The position numbers and the translations under genes are program-made. The notes under the pieces were generated by a model. It had not been told where the DNA came from. It ran no database searches and was given only the letters and a program-made list of their open reading frames with translations. A DNA stretch of 64,000 nt. Source: Heliopora coerulea. Lineage: Eukaryota; Cnidaria; Anthozoa; Scleralcyonacea; Helioporidae. Position 1 is the stretch's first letter; the number at the start of each line of letters is the position of its first letter. Below are positions 14,808 through 26,324 of the stretch, one piece after another. The stretch is taken from NCBI GenBank assembly GCA_030142905.1, contig JASJOG010000144.1, forward strand, positions 558,001-622,000, in the 5' to 3' direction.

Positions 14808-14837
14808 ATTTCGACTTTATTGCAAAGTTATCATCAG
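14808..14837 (-). ncRNA. Hammerhead-like core, minus-strand arm
   Basis: The mirror copy of 14869-14898: CTGATGA, then TAACTTTGCAATAAAGTC, then GAAAT. Stem II has one mismatch (AACTTT against AAAGTC), so this arm is the weaker one. Confidence 0.35.
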
Positions 14838-14868
14838 ACAGAATGAACGAAGAATAAACGAATTCTGT

Positions 14869-14898
14869 CTGATGATGACTTTGCAATAAAGTCGAAAT
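14869..14898 (+). ncRNA. Hammerhead-like core, plus-strand arm
   Basis: CTGATGA, then U, stem GACTTT, loop GCAAT, stem AAAGTC, then GAAAT. The conserved CUGANGA and GAAA boxes are intact; one extra U lies between the box and stem II. Cleavage is not shown by sequence. Confidence 0.4.
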
Positions 14899-14978
14899 AT
14901 TAGTCTCACTTCAGTTGTCTTGCTCTAACTCGAATTTTGAGTTCACAAGATGTTATTTTTCGGAATCTGTTTTGTCTT

Positions 14979-15035
14979 ATATTTCTTGAAGTTGTTGGCT
15001 GGTTGCGGTTTCTGGACTGGAATTTCGTCCACTTT
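14979..15035 (+). repeat. Shared flank motif, copy 1
   Basis: TTGAAGTTGTTGGCTGGTTG, then CGGTTTCTGGACTGGAAT, directly after the 14.7-kb hairpin. Same arrangement as at 24356-24404. Confidence 0.6.
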
Positions 15036-15559
15036 GCAGTACTTTCACGTACATGAGGTCCTTTGCATTCTATATGCGTAAAGCTGTCGACACAGACGCG
15101 GGATTTTTCGAAAGCCTAATCTAATGCCAATGAGCCATGGTCTTTCATTAAGATCATTACCATTCATTTTAGTTTAGGCTTGTTCAGTACTCGGAAACAT
15201 GACTGGCCTATATGGGGCAAAACGGTCTTTACCACGTAACGATGGTGGAAAATCAGTAAAAGATCACCCGCCACTGCCGGGGTGAACTTGCCTCCCGGGG
15301 GAGTTTCAAGACAACCATCCGGTTGGGAAGTAACATTTCACAACCTAAATAGATTGCTGCAATATTTTATTGTAATATTTGACAGTGCATATGTCTGTTT
15401 CGAAATGGGTTTAAATACTACGATAAAATGAGAGCGATTTCTCGTCGTGATTTATGGAGTCAAGTAGTTATTACACCCCCCAAAGCCACCACCCCAGATG
15501 TTTTAACTTAAGATACTGGCTGCTCTACGACACATTTGGATACGGGATGTGGCGTGTTG

Positions 15560-16264
15560 TAGGGGTGCACCGGATAGTGTTTTTTTATAGCCGGCCGGAT
15601 ACCGGATTTACCGAATAATTGAAAAAAATCCGGCCGGATAACGGTATTTTGGATGAAAAGCTCGCACTTGCCATAAATCAATCAATTATTACCCAAATTA
15701 GGTTTGGATTGAGAGGAGAAAAATTAAAACTTTACACTGAAGTTCAAATATGATTTGTCTTTTTTTGCAAGTAATTACTTTAAAACTTTACTTGTTCACT
15801 GGCGTTTATAATTATTACAAGCATTAATTAGACAAGTTACGAGTTGCAACTTGCAAATGGCGGAAAAATGCAACAGAACTGAAGATGAACATGAAGATGA
15901 AACTCCTTTTCATTCATCACAATGCAAGAAAATTCTGACAATGCCACTATATAACAAACTAGAGTGGGACTACAAACAACTTTGTGTAAAATGGTTGTTA
16001 TGCGCATCAAAATGTGTCACTTATTGAGATTGTTATCAAGTAACAGACGATTATCTTCTGTTTATTGGTTAAAAAATAACGTTAGATCAGAACACGAGTT
16101 TACATTGTTTCTTCCATTAACGTCTATTGTTAGTATGGTACAAGTAACACAAATTGACAATTGTCTTCAGAAAAGCAAATTATTCGGTATCCGGTATCCG
16201 GCCGGATACCGGATAGTCCCATTACCCTACTATCCGGCCGGATACAATATCCGGTGCACCCCTA
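15560..16264. mobile_element. Non-autonomous hAT element, 705 bp, perfect 8-bp duplication
   Basis: Both ends carry TAGGGGTGCACCGGATA-type inverted repeats and are flanked by the same 8-mer, GCGTGTTG (15552-15559 and 16265-16272). The subterminal regions repeat GGCCGGATACC and its complement many times, as expected for binding sites of a hAT transposase. No transposase core is present; a 56-residue open frame (15857-16027) lies in the middle. Confidence 0.9.
15857..16027 (+). pseudogene. Small open frame inside the 705-bp hAT element
   Basis: An ATG opens 56 residues beginning MAEKCNRTEDEHEDETPFHS and ending CVTY before TGA. The acidic, polar start resembles N-terminal parts of transposon proteins, but no zinc finger or catalytic motif is present. 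It may be a remnant of the parent transposase or chance. Confidence 0.25.
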
Positions 16265-16442
16265 GCGTGTTGCAAGACATACCAACACCTGCTGAAGTTC
16301 TCTCAGATAAAAATTCCAGAACTGCTTGTTGGGTCTGCTTCCACCATACAGAAACTATTGCTGCATTTCATATCGCTTAGAAAACTGGCACAGGCGGATA
16401 ACTGCGGGCAGAAGTGAAAAATAGGTGGGTTTAACTGAGACA

Positions 16443-16500
16443 TGGCATTCGTCTAGTGGTTACAACTTTCGTGCGGTAACTTGGAAAACCACTGGAAAGC
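16443..16500 (+). repeat. Weak tRNA-Glu/Asp-like head
   Basis: ATTCGTCTAGTGGTTACAAC resembles a tRNA-Glu/Asp A box. I find no good B box downstream, so this is only a hint. Confidence 0.25.
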
Positions 16501-16674
16501 ACTGGGTGGTACAAGGTCACTATGGTGTATTAACGCCTCATAATTTTGTACTTCCGTCTGGAATTAACCACCGTGCCGGTTTTCCACGCGACATGATGAA
16601 TTAAAAATCCAGCAATGACACTGAATTTCGACGTCATAAAGCGCTATCTACCCATGGCATACCCCTCGCTTGGC

Positions 16675-16745
16675 CTTGTAGCTTGGCTGAATGGAGGACT
16701 CTTATACCAAAGGTCGCAAGTTGGAACTCCAGCTAGCGTCAAGTA
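16675..16745 (+). mobile_element. tRNA-like SINE head
   Basis: TGTAGCTTGGCTGAATGGAG (A box), then GGTCGCAAGTTGGAACTCC (B box). D-arm and T-arm are recognisable but the acceptor stem is not. Confidence 0.6.
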
Positions 16746-16809
16746 GAGATCCTCTCTGCTTACAGGATATGGTTTTGTCGCTCATATTGGCATTTATATT
16801 AACCCTTTA

Positions 16810-17001
16810 AAGGTCCGTTTACATGTGTGATTTTGTAGGTTGCGTTTGTCATCCCGGTTTATGCAATAAACCCATAACAGTCTATACAGTAAGATATCCG
16901 CTTATGGTTTGCTGTAGTTTGTCCTAGAAGCTGTCGTCAGTTTAACACATGCTCCAAGATGTCAATCGCAAGGCACAACATCGCAAGTGTAAACAGCCAC
17001 C
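16810..17001 (-). mobile_element. MITE copy B, opposite orientation to copy A
   Basis: The minus strand reads TGCGATTGACATCTTGGAGC, then ATGTGTTAAACTGA, ATAAGCGGATATCTTACTG and GGTTTATTGCAT, matching copy A at 2511-2686 throughout. Left end on the plus strand is AAGGTCCGTTTACATG. The outer end near 17001 is eroded. Confidence 0.7.
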
Positions 17002-17423
17002 ATTGACGCCTAAATTGTTCCCTTTGAGTTCTTTGTTCTCTATTTGTTGTTGCTTTATTCCCTGATTCGTTCTTTTGTTCTCAGGTGACCGATACATAGC
17101 ACACTGGGCGTTAAGTGGTTAATATTTATAGAACTCGCTTTAAATAAGTAATTTCTTTGGTGTCTATTTTACAATGACGTTTTTTTTTGTCATGCACGTT
17201 AAAATTTTTTGGAGTTGTTTGTCCAAGTAACCATTGCCAAAAAAGTAATTCTCCGCTCTGCCTAATGTATTTTTTTTCAAGAAAATTTAAGCTAGATTTG
17301 TTGTGCGACAGCGGCTAAACAATAATATTTTTCATGTTATTGAATATCACGCTAATGTTATTCCTACACCACCGATACTTTGTCCAAGATTTGTAAATAT
17401 ATTTCAGTGACCAAGTAAGTGAT

Positions 17424-17575
17424 ATATATATAGGTCTGACTAAACAAAGCTCTTTTGTAGTTCTCTTAAGTGAAAGAGTCAATTTAAGCCATTTTTTAAT
17501 TGTATATAGGTCTGAATTAACAAAGCTATTTTGTAGTTATCTTAAGTGAAAGAGTCAATTTAAGCCATTTTATTT
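17424..17575 (+). repeat. 76-bp tandem duplication
   Basis: ATATAGGTCTGA begins both units (17429 and 17505), followed by TAGTT(C/A)TCTTAAGTGAA and GAGTCAATTTAAGCCATTTT. Identity is above 90 percent. Confidence 0.85.
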
Positions 17576-18596
17576 ATGCATAGCCATCACTGATGTTTAG
17601 ACATTATGTCTTTACCAGAGAAAATGACATCAAAGGGTCCTCTTCTCTTTCTCTAGACAATGTTTTTCAATAAAGTCTTTCAATAAAGACTACCTTATTG
17701 AAGAAAATTGTAAACGTTTCGGTCAGCCTCACGACTAACGCCTTGAGTAAATATCTGTTCGAATTTCATAAATTACTTTTTATTTATTTTACCGACCAGA
17801 GCCGTTCAGGTACAGAAACTTAACCGCGTGGTTTCTTTTTCGGGAATTTCAGAAGTTAGTGGAGTGATTCCCTATTCACACTTAAAAAACATGTTTAATT
17901 AAAGTGTTTTTGTTTGTTTTTTTATAAATCTGTTTGCATGTTCAGATCTCATCTTGAGTCTATTTATTTATAAAAGGCTAAAAATGCTACGTAACGGTAG
18001 TTTGGTAGTAAATATCTACACAACGTTTTATTTTAAATGGGTTTAATAAGACCATCTTTAAACCATAGTTAAACATTGACGTAAACGGTGCCTAAATAGC
18101 CAAAGTAAACCACAAGAAAACGAACTCAGAAAGATTCGAGTGGTCAGTGTGTTAGAAGTGTCTTTAACGTCTTCTCCTGGATAAGCTTAAAAATAGACGT
18201 CGAATGGTCATCATCAATACAACTTATTTGTAATACCAGGGTCGTTTCATTAAGCAGGTTTTGCAGACACGAGAGGGGAATTAACAACGAAATCGATTGA
18301 TAACCAAGACTCTCAGGAATCGATGATTACCTTGCAATAATGCCCAAAAGCTTGTGCAATCAGTAAAGCTACACAACACTGTATACTTTGCAACTTAAAT
18401 CAAGCAGTTCTTGACAAAGATCGCCAGTGAAGTTGATACCCGCTAGACACAATCGAACGAACACTACCTTAGCTCAATGTAGTTATCTCCCTTCAAGTCG
18501 TTTTTCTAAATTTAGCAGTCGTATTTTTAGCAGCACATTCTGTTTTCTGACCTGCCGTAATTAGTAACAGTGATGGTTAAAAAGTTCTGTACAGTC

Positions 18597-18712
18597 GAAA
18601 ATACGAATACAAGAAACTAATATTTCCACCTAGGGCCTTCGTTTCACTCTGAGGAAGGACCCTCGCTTCCAAAGTTAGTTTCTCGTCGTCGTATTTTCGG
18701 CGGCACAAATCG
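18597..18712. repeat. Inverted repeat with CTGAGGAAGG motif
   Basis: GAAAATACGAATACAAGAAA at the left and the complement of GTTAGTTTCTCGTCGTCGTA at the right flank a centre with CTCTGAGGAAGGACCCTCGC. The motif resembles Penelope-type terminal repeats but lacks a GAAA box. Confidence 0.4.
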
Positions 18713-19794
18713 TTTAAACCTTCCATCTACTTCGTACGAAACAAATCCACGCAGCATTCCATTTTAATTAGAGATAGCATGCATCAGTAGTTTTAGCTAC
18801 CACAACAGCACGGCATGCGTCCCAAAACAAACTCAGTCAATCCTGATCTCGCTCATAAAAACACAAAACTCATTTACATACACCAACTTCAACTATAACT
18901 CAAAATGATCACTTAAAGCAGGTGTCACTAAACGGTATTTTTAATAATACGCCAACTGGATTCATACGGGCTTAAAGCAACGGCTTCGATGTATTTTACA
19001 TAAGGCTGCATAATAACTACATAGAATCATCACTATTTTTGCTCCATGAGAGCTTTAACACGTGTTTAGAGACCCTTGTCTTCAGCTTTTTCATTAGACC
19101 AGCGTGAGACCTACCGAGTCGATGAATTATTTTAAACGGATTACCCCCTTCTAAGTGCTTGTAAATAAACATATAAAGTAAAAAAAAATATAAAATGTAA
19201 AAGTATAAAAACAAAATGGAAACAGAAAGATAACAGGGCACTTCATTATGGCTCAAAAGTACTCAAAACTATTTCTACAAAAACATCAAGTCTCGAACAT
19301 TTCCTAATACGCATGTCCGTTACCCCAGGGCAAACTGCCCGCAGCTTTCACGACTAGAGTTCGTTCGTTAACATTCTCCAACAGAATTCATTACAAACAA
19401 TCGTGAATGACATTAAGATGAGGGGATGCTTTGAATTGAAAATTTTAGAGTAAATTTCCTATTTACTGCATTGGTCATTGCAACAGGCAGGTGAATCTCG
19501 TTGTATGAAATGTTGAACAACTCAGAAGCACGCAGCGATGCAAGCAAACCAACCGTTCGCAAACTAAAATGCATCCTAACCTGGTATATCATTATCATAT
19601 CAAGGTTAGCAACAGCAGGATGTTTACAACTCGTTTCTCTTTTAAACGTGGCTACATCCACGGAGTCTAGGACATTGAAAGAGCCAACGGTTTGAACCTA
19701 AATCAAAACCAATTTCTGAGCCTATAGCCACCTCCACAACGTTTGAGCCCAAGTCTGAGCCAAAACTCACCTTTAGGTGGGGGTCTCAGATCGA

Positions 19795-20275
19795 TGACTT
19801 GGACTAGAACAGGGTTTAGACACATTTTAATGACTTGTTACTTGAGTTGAGACTTGAAGGGAAAGACGTGTGACTTGATTTGCAACTTGACAGCAAAGAA
19901 TTGAGATTTGCATCAAATTGCACCACCACTATACCCTGCCACTAAACGTCGATGGTTCGGGCTTTCAATACATGCTCATAACAGACCAGCCCCCTAATGT
20001 TAGTTGAAAGAGCGCGAACGAATATTGTCAATCACAACATTTAGCAAATTGCTTTTGTTCAGGTAACTGAGTCGAACTCGAGATATTTCTCAGCAGACTG
20101 AAGTCAAGACTTAGTTGTGACTTGTTTACACGGATACGTAACAACTTATGAGTCGTGAACGGACACGAGACTTGTCCAGTTTTCATGGACTTGCAGTTTG
20201 ACTTCGGACTCATGGATTAATGGCTTGAGAGATATCTGAGACTTGGGAGCTTGGGACTTGACTTGATCCACACTA
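19795..20275 (+). repeat. Degenerate GACTTG minisatellite
   Basis: GACTTG or ACTTGA recurs more than a dozen times in two blocks, 19797-19905 and 20100-20275, separated by about 190 bp without the motif. Confidence 0.65.
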
Positions 20276-23200
20276 TACTCCTTCATCTTACATTGATTTA
20301 CATTTACTCCAAACATCGACTTTTCCTCAAATGTGTGTATGAAGCATACACTCAAGACTGTTTCACTTTCGAGATGGAGGGAAGTTTAATTAAGTGTCGA
20401 AAGTGTGCTAAAATACTAAGTATAGAGGCCTGTTGAGAACTCAAGTGGCGTCATCAATTGATCACTGTGTTGATCAACATATGTTATGATGATACACAAG
20501 TGTTCACAGACCCACGGTCGGTTGCTGGTGCTGTCCTTGTCACTTTACTTGATATAGCAATCAATCATGTCCAGCACTTACGAGAGCATAAATATTAATT
20601 ATACATGGTCATTAATATTTCCATTAGCAAGATCTGACACCGCAGCTAGAAATGCAGTTTCGACCGCGTCCGTCATAACGATACAACTTACAAGAACCGT
20701 TGCTTACATTGGCAAGTTGGTTAAAAGACCCCACAGCAAAGATACCACAACCTCTAACACACAAAATACAATTTACGACAAAAACAAGTGCCACGCCAAA
20801 AAGCCACGGGTTCAAACCATATTTATGTAAAGCACTCAAAAAAAGATAAACGAACTGAAAGTCCTCTAATACTCACAGGCACAAGTTTGTAGCTGCACAG
20901 GACTAATGCGAATACATTTCTTATTCTTCCATCTCTTCAGCTGTCTGAATGACACATTATCCATAAGACGTAAGTTAACAACATTACTGACAGTTTCAGT
21001 CGATGTCGTCAAGGATAGTCTAACCTTCCCACAGTCTCGGTTGTATATCTGTTTTGACCTCTAATCCAAGAGACTGTCCTACCTCCAGCAGTCCAAACGC
21101 TATAAACAGCTCAGCAGTTTGCCGAAACTCATTTAAAGGTCGTTAATACACCCAAATGTATATCTTTGCTATTAATTGATATCGAACGTTAAAAATGAAT
21201 ATCACCTTTCTATTTTAACGGTAAGGCATAGATCAATATCCACATGGGAAGGCTACGACACTCTATTTTAAAAGACCTTTTATCTTTTTAAACTGCAACA
21301 GAAATTTCGAGATCGGTTCACTGATATACTCTTTCAGCATAGGTCATATTGCTTACGTTATTTTGTTAGTGCGCTGGCATAAGTGAGCATTAATTGCTCT
21401 TCACTGTCTAGTGTGAGCTATCAGGCAGATCTTAATGGCTTTTTTCATTTCTTTCAACTGCTCATCAAGGTGAATGACGACTGGTATTTTGAAAACCGGA
21501 CAAACAAATCCAAACTACTTAAGCCAACAACTAATCTTCATGGTTTGTACATAAGCAATTTCTCCAGCTGACACTTTTGTTGTCTAAGTTTTGTACAATC
21601 AGCGGCTTTTGATATATTTCTTGGATGATTTTTTTCGAATTGACAAATATTGTCTTCACAAACATAGAAATTGCGCGTTTTTTATTGAAAGGAGAACTCT
21701 TTAAAATAAAAGCTGGATGAAATTCTAATAAATCTGAGAAAACACTCGGAGCAGTTTGAAGCCTGAAACTTCTCCCTGACCTTGACAGCCTGGGAAAGCT
21801 GAAGTCGACTAACCACCAATGTTTGTATATTGAAAAAGAAAGCGACAAAAAAAAAAAGAACATGAAAACCAGCCAACAAAATTGAAATGCAAAGGTTAAG
21901 TTAAATACGGGAATATTTGTTCGAACCAATCGACCTAACAGTTATTTTATTAATCGACAGTTTCAAAAAAAATAAAAAAAAAGCCAGAGGATATCCTAAC
22001 GAAACACAAAGATACGTGGAGCAAAATAAGACATGAAGGCTAGACAACGTTTCTGGCAGATAACGCCAACCAAGCTTACAGCGCCATTTATGGTTTGGAG
22101 AAATGAACTTAACGTGTTATAGCAGGTCATACTATTTTCAATCCTGTTCGGCGGATAAAATTTAAGTTAGATCGTACAAAGTATGGATAACATTGTTCAT
22201 TCGGAGGCACTTGTATAAACGACCTCTGCTGACCCGAAACACCTACGGATATACGACATATTAAACGTGAAATATCCATAGGTCCGACAACGAGTGTGGA
22301 TGAATTACATGACTTATGACAATGTCGACCTTACTTCTCAGCGTTATGATTTATACTTAGTTACTTCAATTTGACTGGAATTCTTCGAATCTGAAGGGCG
22401 AAAAAAATATTTCGCTTTGTCATCAGCAAAATATGAGATATTGATTTGCGAAAGCTTCGTGTGATAACATCATGGGATATCACACTATGACAAACATTGC
22501 ATTTTCAATTAGAATAAATACTAGAAGCGTCTTTTGTGTCTTCTTTGAATAAATATTTCACCCAAATGGTAAGACTCCGATGCTACGCGATAAAATCAGG
22601 TCAACATAAAAATACAAATACACTGTATAAAATTTTTCTTAAAAAAATAGTTCTTCAAATATTAATCAGTTGCCAACATACTTTCGCTTCACTGGGCCCA
22701 TGCTGTCGTATTTTATTGATGTACATATTTGTAGCCGAGTTACCATAAAAATATTATTTAAATTTTGTGATTTAGTTTTTTGTTTTTATTTCGATCCAAA
22801 CACGAATTTGCGCCTTCAGTCTTATTCCATTTTGAATGTGGAGAATTGTTCCTGAAATTTTTGATCTTTCAAAGAATAAACACGTCTGACGTCAATGGCT
22901 ACACTTTGTTCGTTGAGTTCCAGTTTTTAGCATTGACAATCATTTCAATTTTCTCATATTAAAACCGTACCTGGCAACTGGAACAACGTTAAGGCATTTT
23001 ATGAACCGGAGTAATACAATTAAAATGTAACCAAAAACTTTCTTTTTTGTTTTAAACGTCTTATATCACTGCTGTAGTCCTTAATTTCTTGACGCCATTG
23101 AACTAAACTGTAAAAAAACCTTTTCACGTGCCCAAATTTATTCCGAGAAAACTAAAATCAAAAACGAACTGATGCAATACTCGTTGAAGTGCTATCAAGT

Positions 23201-24213
23201 GTACTTGATGTTCGCAGTGAATTGAATAAATACTGTAAAATAACGAATATAAGATGTTCTTATGTACTCCTGTGGCATATCAGATTAATACCAGTCACTC
23301 ACAACTTTATACTCTATATATTTTTAAACATTCGTCATCGTCGAAGGTAGCTTCAGATAACTACTGAATAAGCCAGCTGAAACATTATCTCCAAAAGATA
23401 GGGAAGATTCTATCAAGTCGATTGACGATCACGCAAATCTTTTATTTGAAAACAAGTTTTGGTAACAAAGAAACAACATTGAGCTCATTCGTCAAGCAAC
23501 ATATGCCCACGAATACTGATATCAGATTCTCTAACGAACTATGTATTAAAAGTCATTGTACGAGAAAACTAAAAGGCAATTTGACATATAAAAGGACGAT
23601 TTTACTCTCTTCCAGACAACCAGGCTTGACCACATAATCCAAGTCTTTGCATGACTTTAGCGTGGAGCACACTCTTCCTGAGACATGAACTTCAACAGCT
23701 AATGACGATAGTTACACTGTGCCTATAACAGACTGGAAAACCCTTTCGGCACATTCGTCGCAGTCAAAATGTGTGTACTACCAAAATATGAGGTTTGAAT
23801 TACGAGAAAAAATTCTGGGTATATTTGTTTTGCGTTCTCAACAGCTGGTGCTGTGCGGATAAATACGTTCCCGAATGCATTCCCAACAGCTAGTCGTGCG
23901 GATTAATCCTTGTGGGGACGTGAGAAAAGTTCACCCACATTAAGAACTAAAAGAAAACAGTACTACGGCGTTCCACTACAATTCAGTTTTATCATAATTT
24001 CTTCCTTATATTACGATTACTCTATGCTGCCCACGAAACAACAGTGAGAATTCTAAAACAACTTCTTTTCATCATACGAAATGAGTATTTCTGCCGATAA
24101 GGTAAGTAATTCCGTATTACTCGGATGAATAATAATATTCTCTAATAATAATTTTACCTTTTTTAATAGACAGTGTGAGTGGTAAATACATGAAAATTTA
24201 CCTTCTTACGTGA
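20276..24213. other. No recognisable gene
   Basis: AT-rich; a poly-A run at 21846. The longest frame (132 codons, minus, 21531-21929) is Phe/Ser-rich, as expected from T-rich sequence. Nothing else stands out. Confidence 0.55.
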
Positions 24214-24358
24214 CTAAAACAAAACAAATTTCGAGAAGGAGAGTCATCTTGAAAACTCCAGATTCGACTGTTTAAATTATGTCTCTTGATTTATAATTCG
24301 AATCTTAATTGAATTTTCAAGATGACTTTCCTTTTCGCAATTTGTTTTGTTTCATACT
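24214..24358. repeat. Inverted-repeat hairpin with GTCATCTTGAAAA arms
   Basis: Left arm (24214-24258) AAAACAAAACAAATTTCGAG, then AAGGAGAGTCATCTTGAAAA; right arm (24311-24358) is its complement with few changes. The arms enclose about 50 bp. The sequence just downstream matches that beside the 14.7-kb hairpin. Confidence 0.65.
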
Positions 24359-24404
24359 TCATGAAGTTGTTGGCTGGTCATGGTTTTCAGTCGAATCTCC
24401 GAAG
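24356..24404 (+). repeat. Shared flank motif, copy 2
   Basis: ATGAAGTTGTTGGCTGGTCA, then TGGTTTTCAGTCGAAT, directly after the 24.2-kb hairpin. Confidence 0.6.
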
Positions 24405-25092
24405 AGCTGACGATTATTTACATAAATTTGCCGTCAAGTATCAGAAGTCCCTATAAAGATTATGTGAATAAACTGGGTACAAAGCGGACGTTGTGAAAAA
24501 CAGTTTTAGAATGTAAAGTCTGACTTGTACTTTTATTAGTGTGGCTTGACGGGCTGGAAAAAAACGCTAAATTACCGAAGGACGAACAAAAAAACAATGA
24601 TCGACATCCATCATATTTCAGTATGTTTAGTTCAGAAAATCGTGACGCATCGTCCATTTCCATATGTCAAAACTAAAAAAAAGGAACTTAAGTTCTCGTA
24701 AGTCGTGAATCAGTCCTTGTTTTATTTTGACCGTTAATCTGTCAGTTTCTTTTTATACTTTGTGTCACTCTTACTGTATCAAGTGTTCCTTCTAGTTTTA
24801 GCTACGATGAGTAACGTCTTATAACGTCTTATGGTTTCGATCTGGGCTTCCTCGACTTTAGCTACTTTTGTATTCCATTTTAGTTATTTCGTTTGTGGCG
24901 AATTAAATTCAATCTATCATCTACAAAAAACAGCGGAAAGATTGAACCATTATTTCTAGTTTTGTAATGAACATTTTATTCTCTACACAGCTCTTCCAGA
25001 AAAGCAGCTCAATCTCTATGGGTTAAATTGTATTAATCAGGTTATATTATTATTACTGGAAGTAATCGAGCGATTTTAGGTTCAATATGAAA

Positions 25093-25221
25093 TTAATTCA
25101 CGCGAGTGTTTTTCAGAGCATCGGTCAGGTCAGCCAAGGTCTTCCAAGTGAAATCCATGGCCTTCTTTAAGGGGGCGTCCTGGTTGACCTTATGTCGAAG
25201 TTGCACCTTAACTCGCAGTCT
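25093..25221 (-). pseudogene. Coding-like fragment ending RVN-stop, unrecognised
   Basis: The minus strand has an open frame ending at TAA (25095-25093) that reads VQLRHKVNQDAPLKKAMD, then FTWKTLADLTDALKN. Composition is protein-like, and the stretch is richer in G+C than its surroundings. It has no start and runs into the SINE head at 25222. It could be a last exon whose splice acceptor was destroyed by the SINE, or part of a longer repeat. I cannot name the family. Confidence 0.3.
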
Positions 25222-25320
25222 GAGTCTTGGTAGCTGAACGGCTAGAACATCTCACCGTTCATCAGGTTGCGGGTTTGATCCCCGTCTGGGGCTCAGAAAT
25301 CGTTTTTCTGAGGACAGACC
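25222..25320 (+). mobile_element. tRNA-derived SINE head
   Basis: GGTAGCTGAACGGCTAGAAC (A box) and GGTTGCGGGTTTGATCCCC (B box) are spaced as in a tRNA, followed by GGGGCTCAGAAATCGTTTTT. There are no intact acceptor stems, so it is a SINE head rather than a tRNA gene. Confidence 0.65.
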
Positions 25321-25987
25321 TTGACGAACGTTCATCTATAATTTACGATTACGGTTCCGGCTTAGTATAACAAATGCTACGATACAGCCATTATTTTGTC
25401 TTACAGAAGGTAACGACAGGAGTAAGACTAAACAGTAACCCTAAATCTTCCATAGGTAATCCTTTGCCTTTGTAAGGTTAATCTAACGCGACATTTTTTT
25501 TTTTACAGATGTATTAACGAAGCGTCCTCTCAATATGCAATGCCACACACGGAGTAGACCTTCCGAAAAGCCTAAAGCAAATACAATAATGACCCCCAAG
25601 TCTTCCTCCGTGAGCAAGAAATTTCAAGGGGTACTACACGTAGTGACTAGGGCAGGGTTCGTCACCCAAGCCATTGCAGTTCCCATGCAACATCCAGGGC
25701 TAATGAAGGATGTTTTTAGATCCAAATTCGAGCAAAATTTGCGAATTTCACAATCGTTTTTCACATAGTTTTAATAACAGTCAATTTCAGTACACCATAC
25801 CATACTCGATTTCCTTACGCAAGATATAACATAGAACTATCCACAAACGGTAACTTTCGCCAAATTTCGAGATCAATCCGTAATAAGGTTTGAAATGAGT
25901 GACATTTAGGATCCTGTTCCAGTTCTAATAAGACAATTTTAATTCACCCGATATCCCAAGTGGAACGTTTGTATCATGCCTAAATCC

Positions 25988-26024
25988 TCAGAAAACATTC
26001 CTGATATAGGGAATGTTTTTCTGT
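25988..26024. repeat. Near-perfect short palindrome
   Basis: CAGAAAACATTCC and GGAATGTTTTTCTG face each other around a TGATATA centre. Confidence 0.4.
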
Positions 26025-26324
26025 CATAACTCCGTCACAACATCAAAAAGTCGAACATTAGTTTAATATTCTGAAGCTGTTAAAGCACATGTCCATATCG
26101 TATTCCAGATCTAAGCGAATTTCAGCAACTTTTGGGAAACTCTGAATTCGTTTTCTCAATAATTATCCCAAAACCTTCCCCAAAACTCAGGGGCGGAACC
26201 AGAATATTTCTTGAAGTTGCAAATTGGTGGCTCAAAGCACAAAGCAAAGGAAATTTTTGGGCTATAGCCATAAAGCCCTATGAGGTGTGGAACATAAATT
26301 AAATAAAGAATCAGACTAATCATC

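Larger units (their letters stand above)
14728..14979. mobile_element. Penelope-like hairpin with paired hammerhead-like motifs
   Basis: Two inverted arms share AAGACAAAACAGATTCCGAA, ATAACATCTTGTGAACTC and a CTGATGATxACTTTGCAATA then AAGTCGAAAT block. On each arm, reading outward from the centre, the sequence is CTGATGA, a U, a 6-bp stem (GACTTT/AAAGTC) with a GCAAT loop, then GAAA, the layout of a hammerhead ribozyme core with one extra base. Such motifs are known from terminal repeats of Penelope-like retroelements. No reverse transcriptase or GIY-YIG domain is present here. Confidence 0.6.

Noticed and set aside
15964..16380. 138-codon open frame
   Set aside because: It crosses the right end and target duplication of the 705-bp hAT element, so it cannot be an old gene.
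25222..25320. Functional tRNA gene
   Set aside because: A and B boxes are present but acceptor stems do not pair; the same holds at 5.5, 10.0, 16.7 and 54.8 kb.
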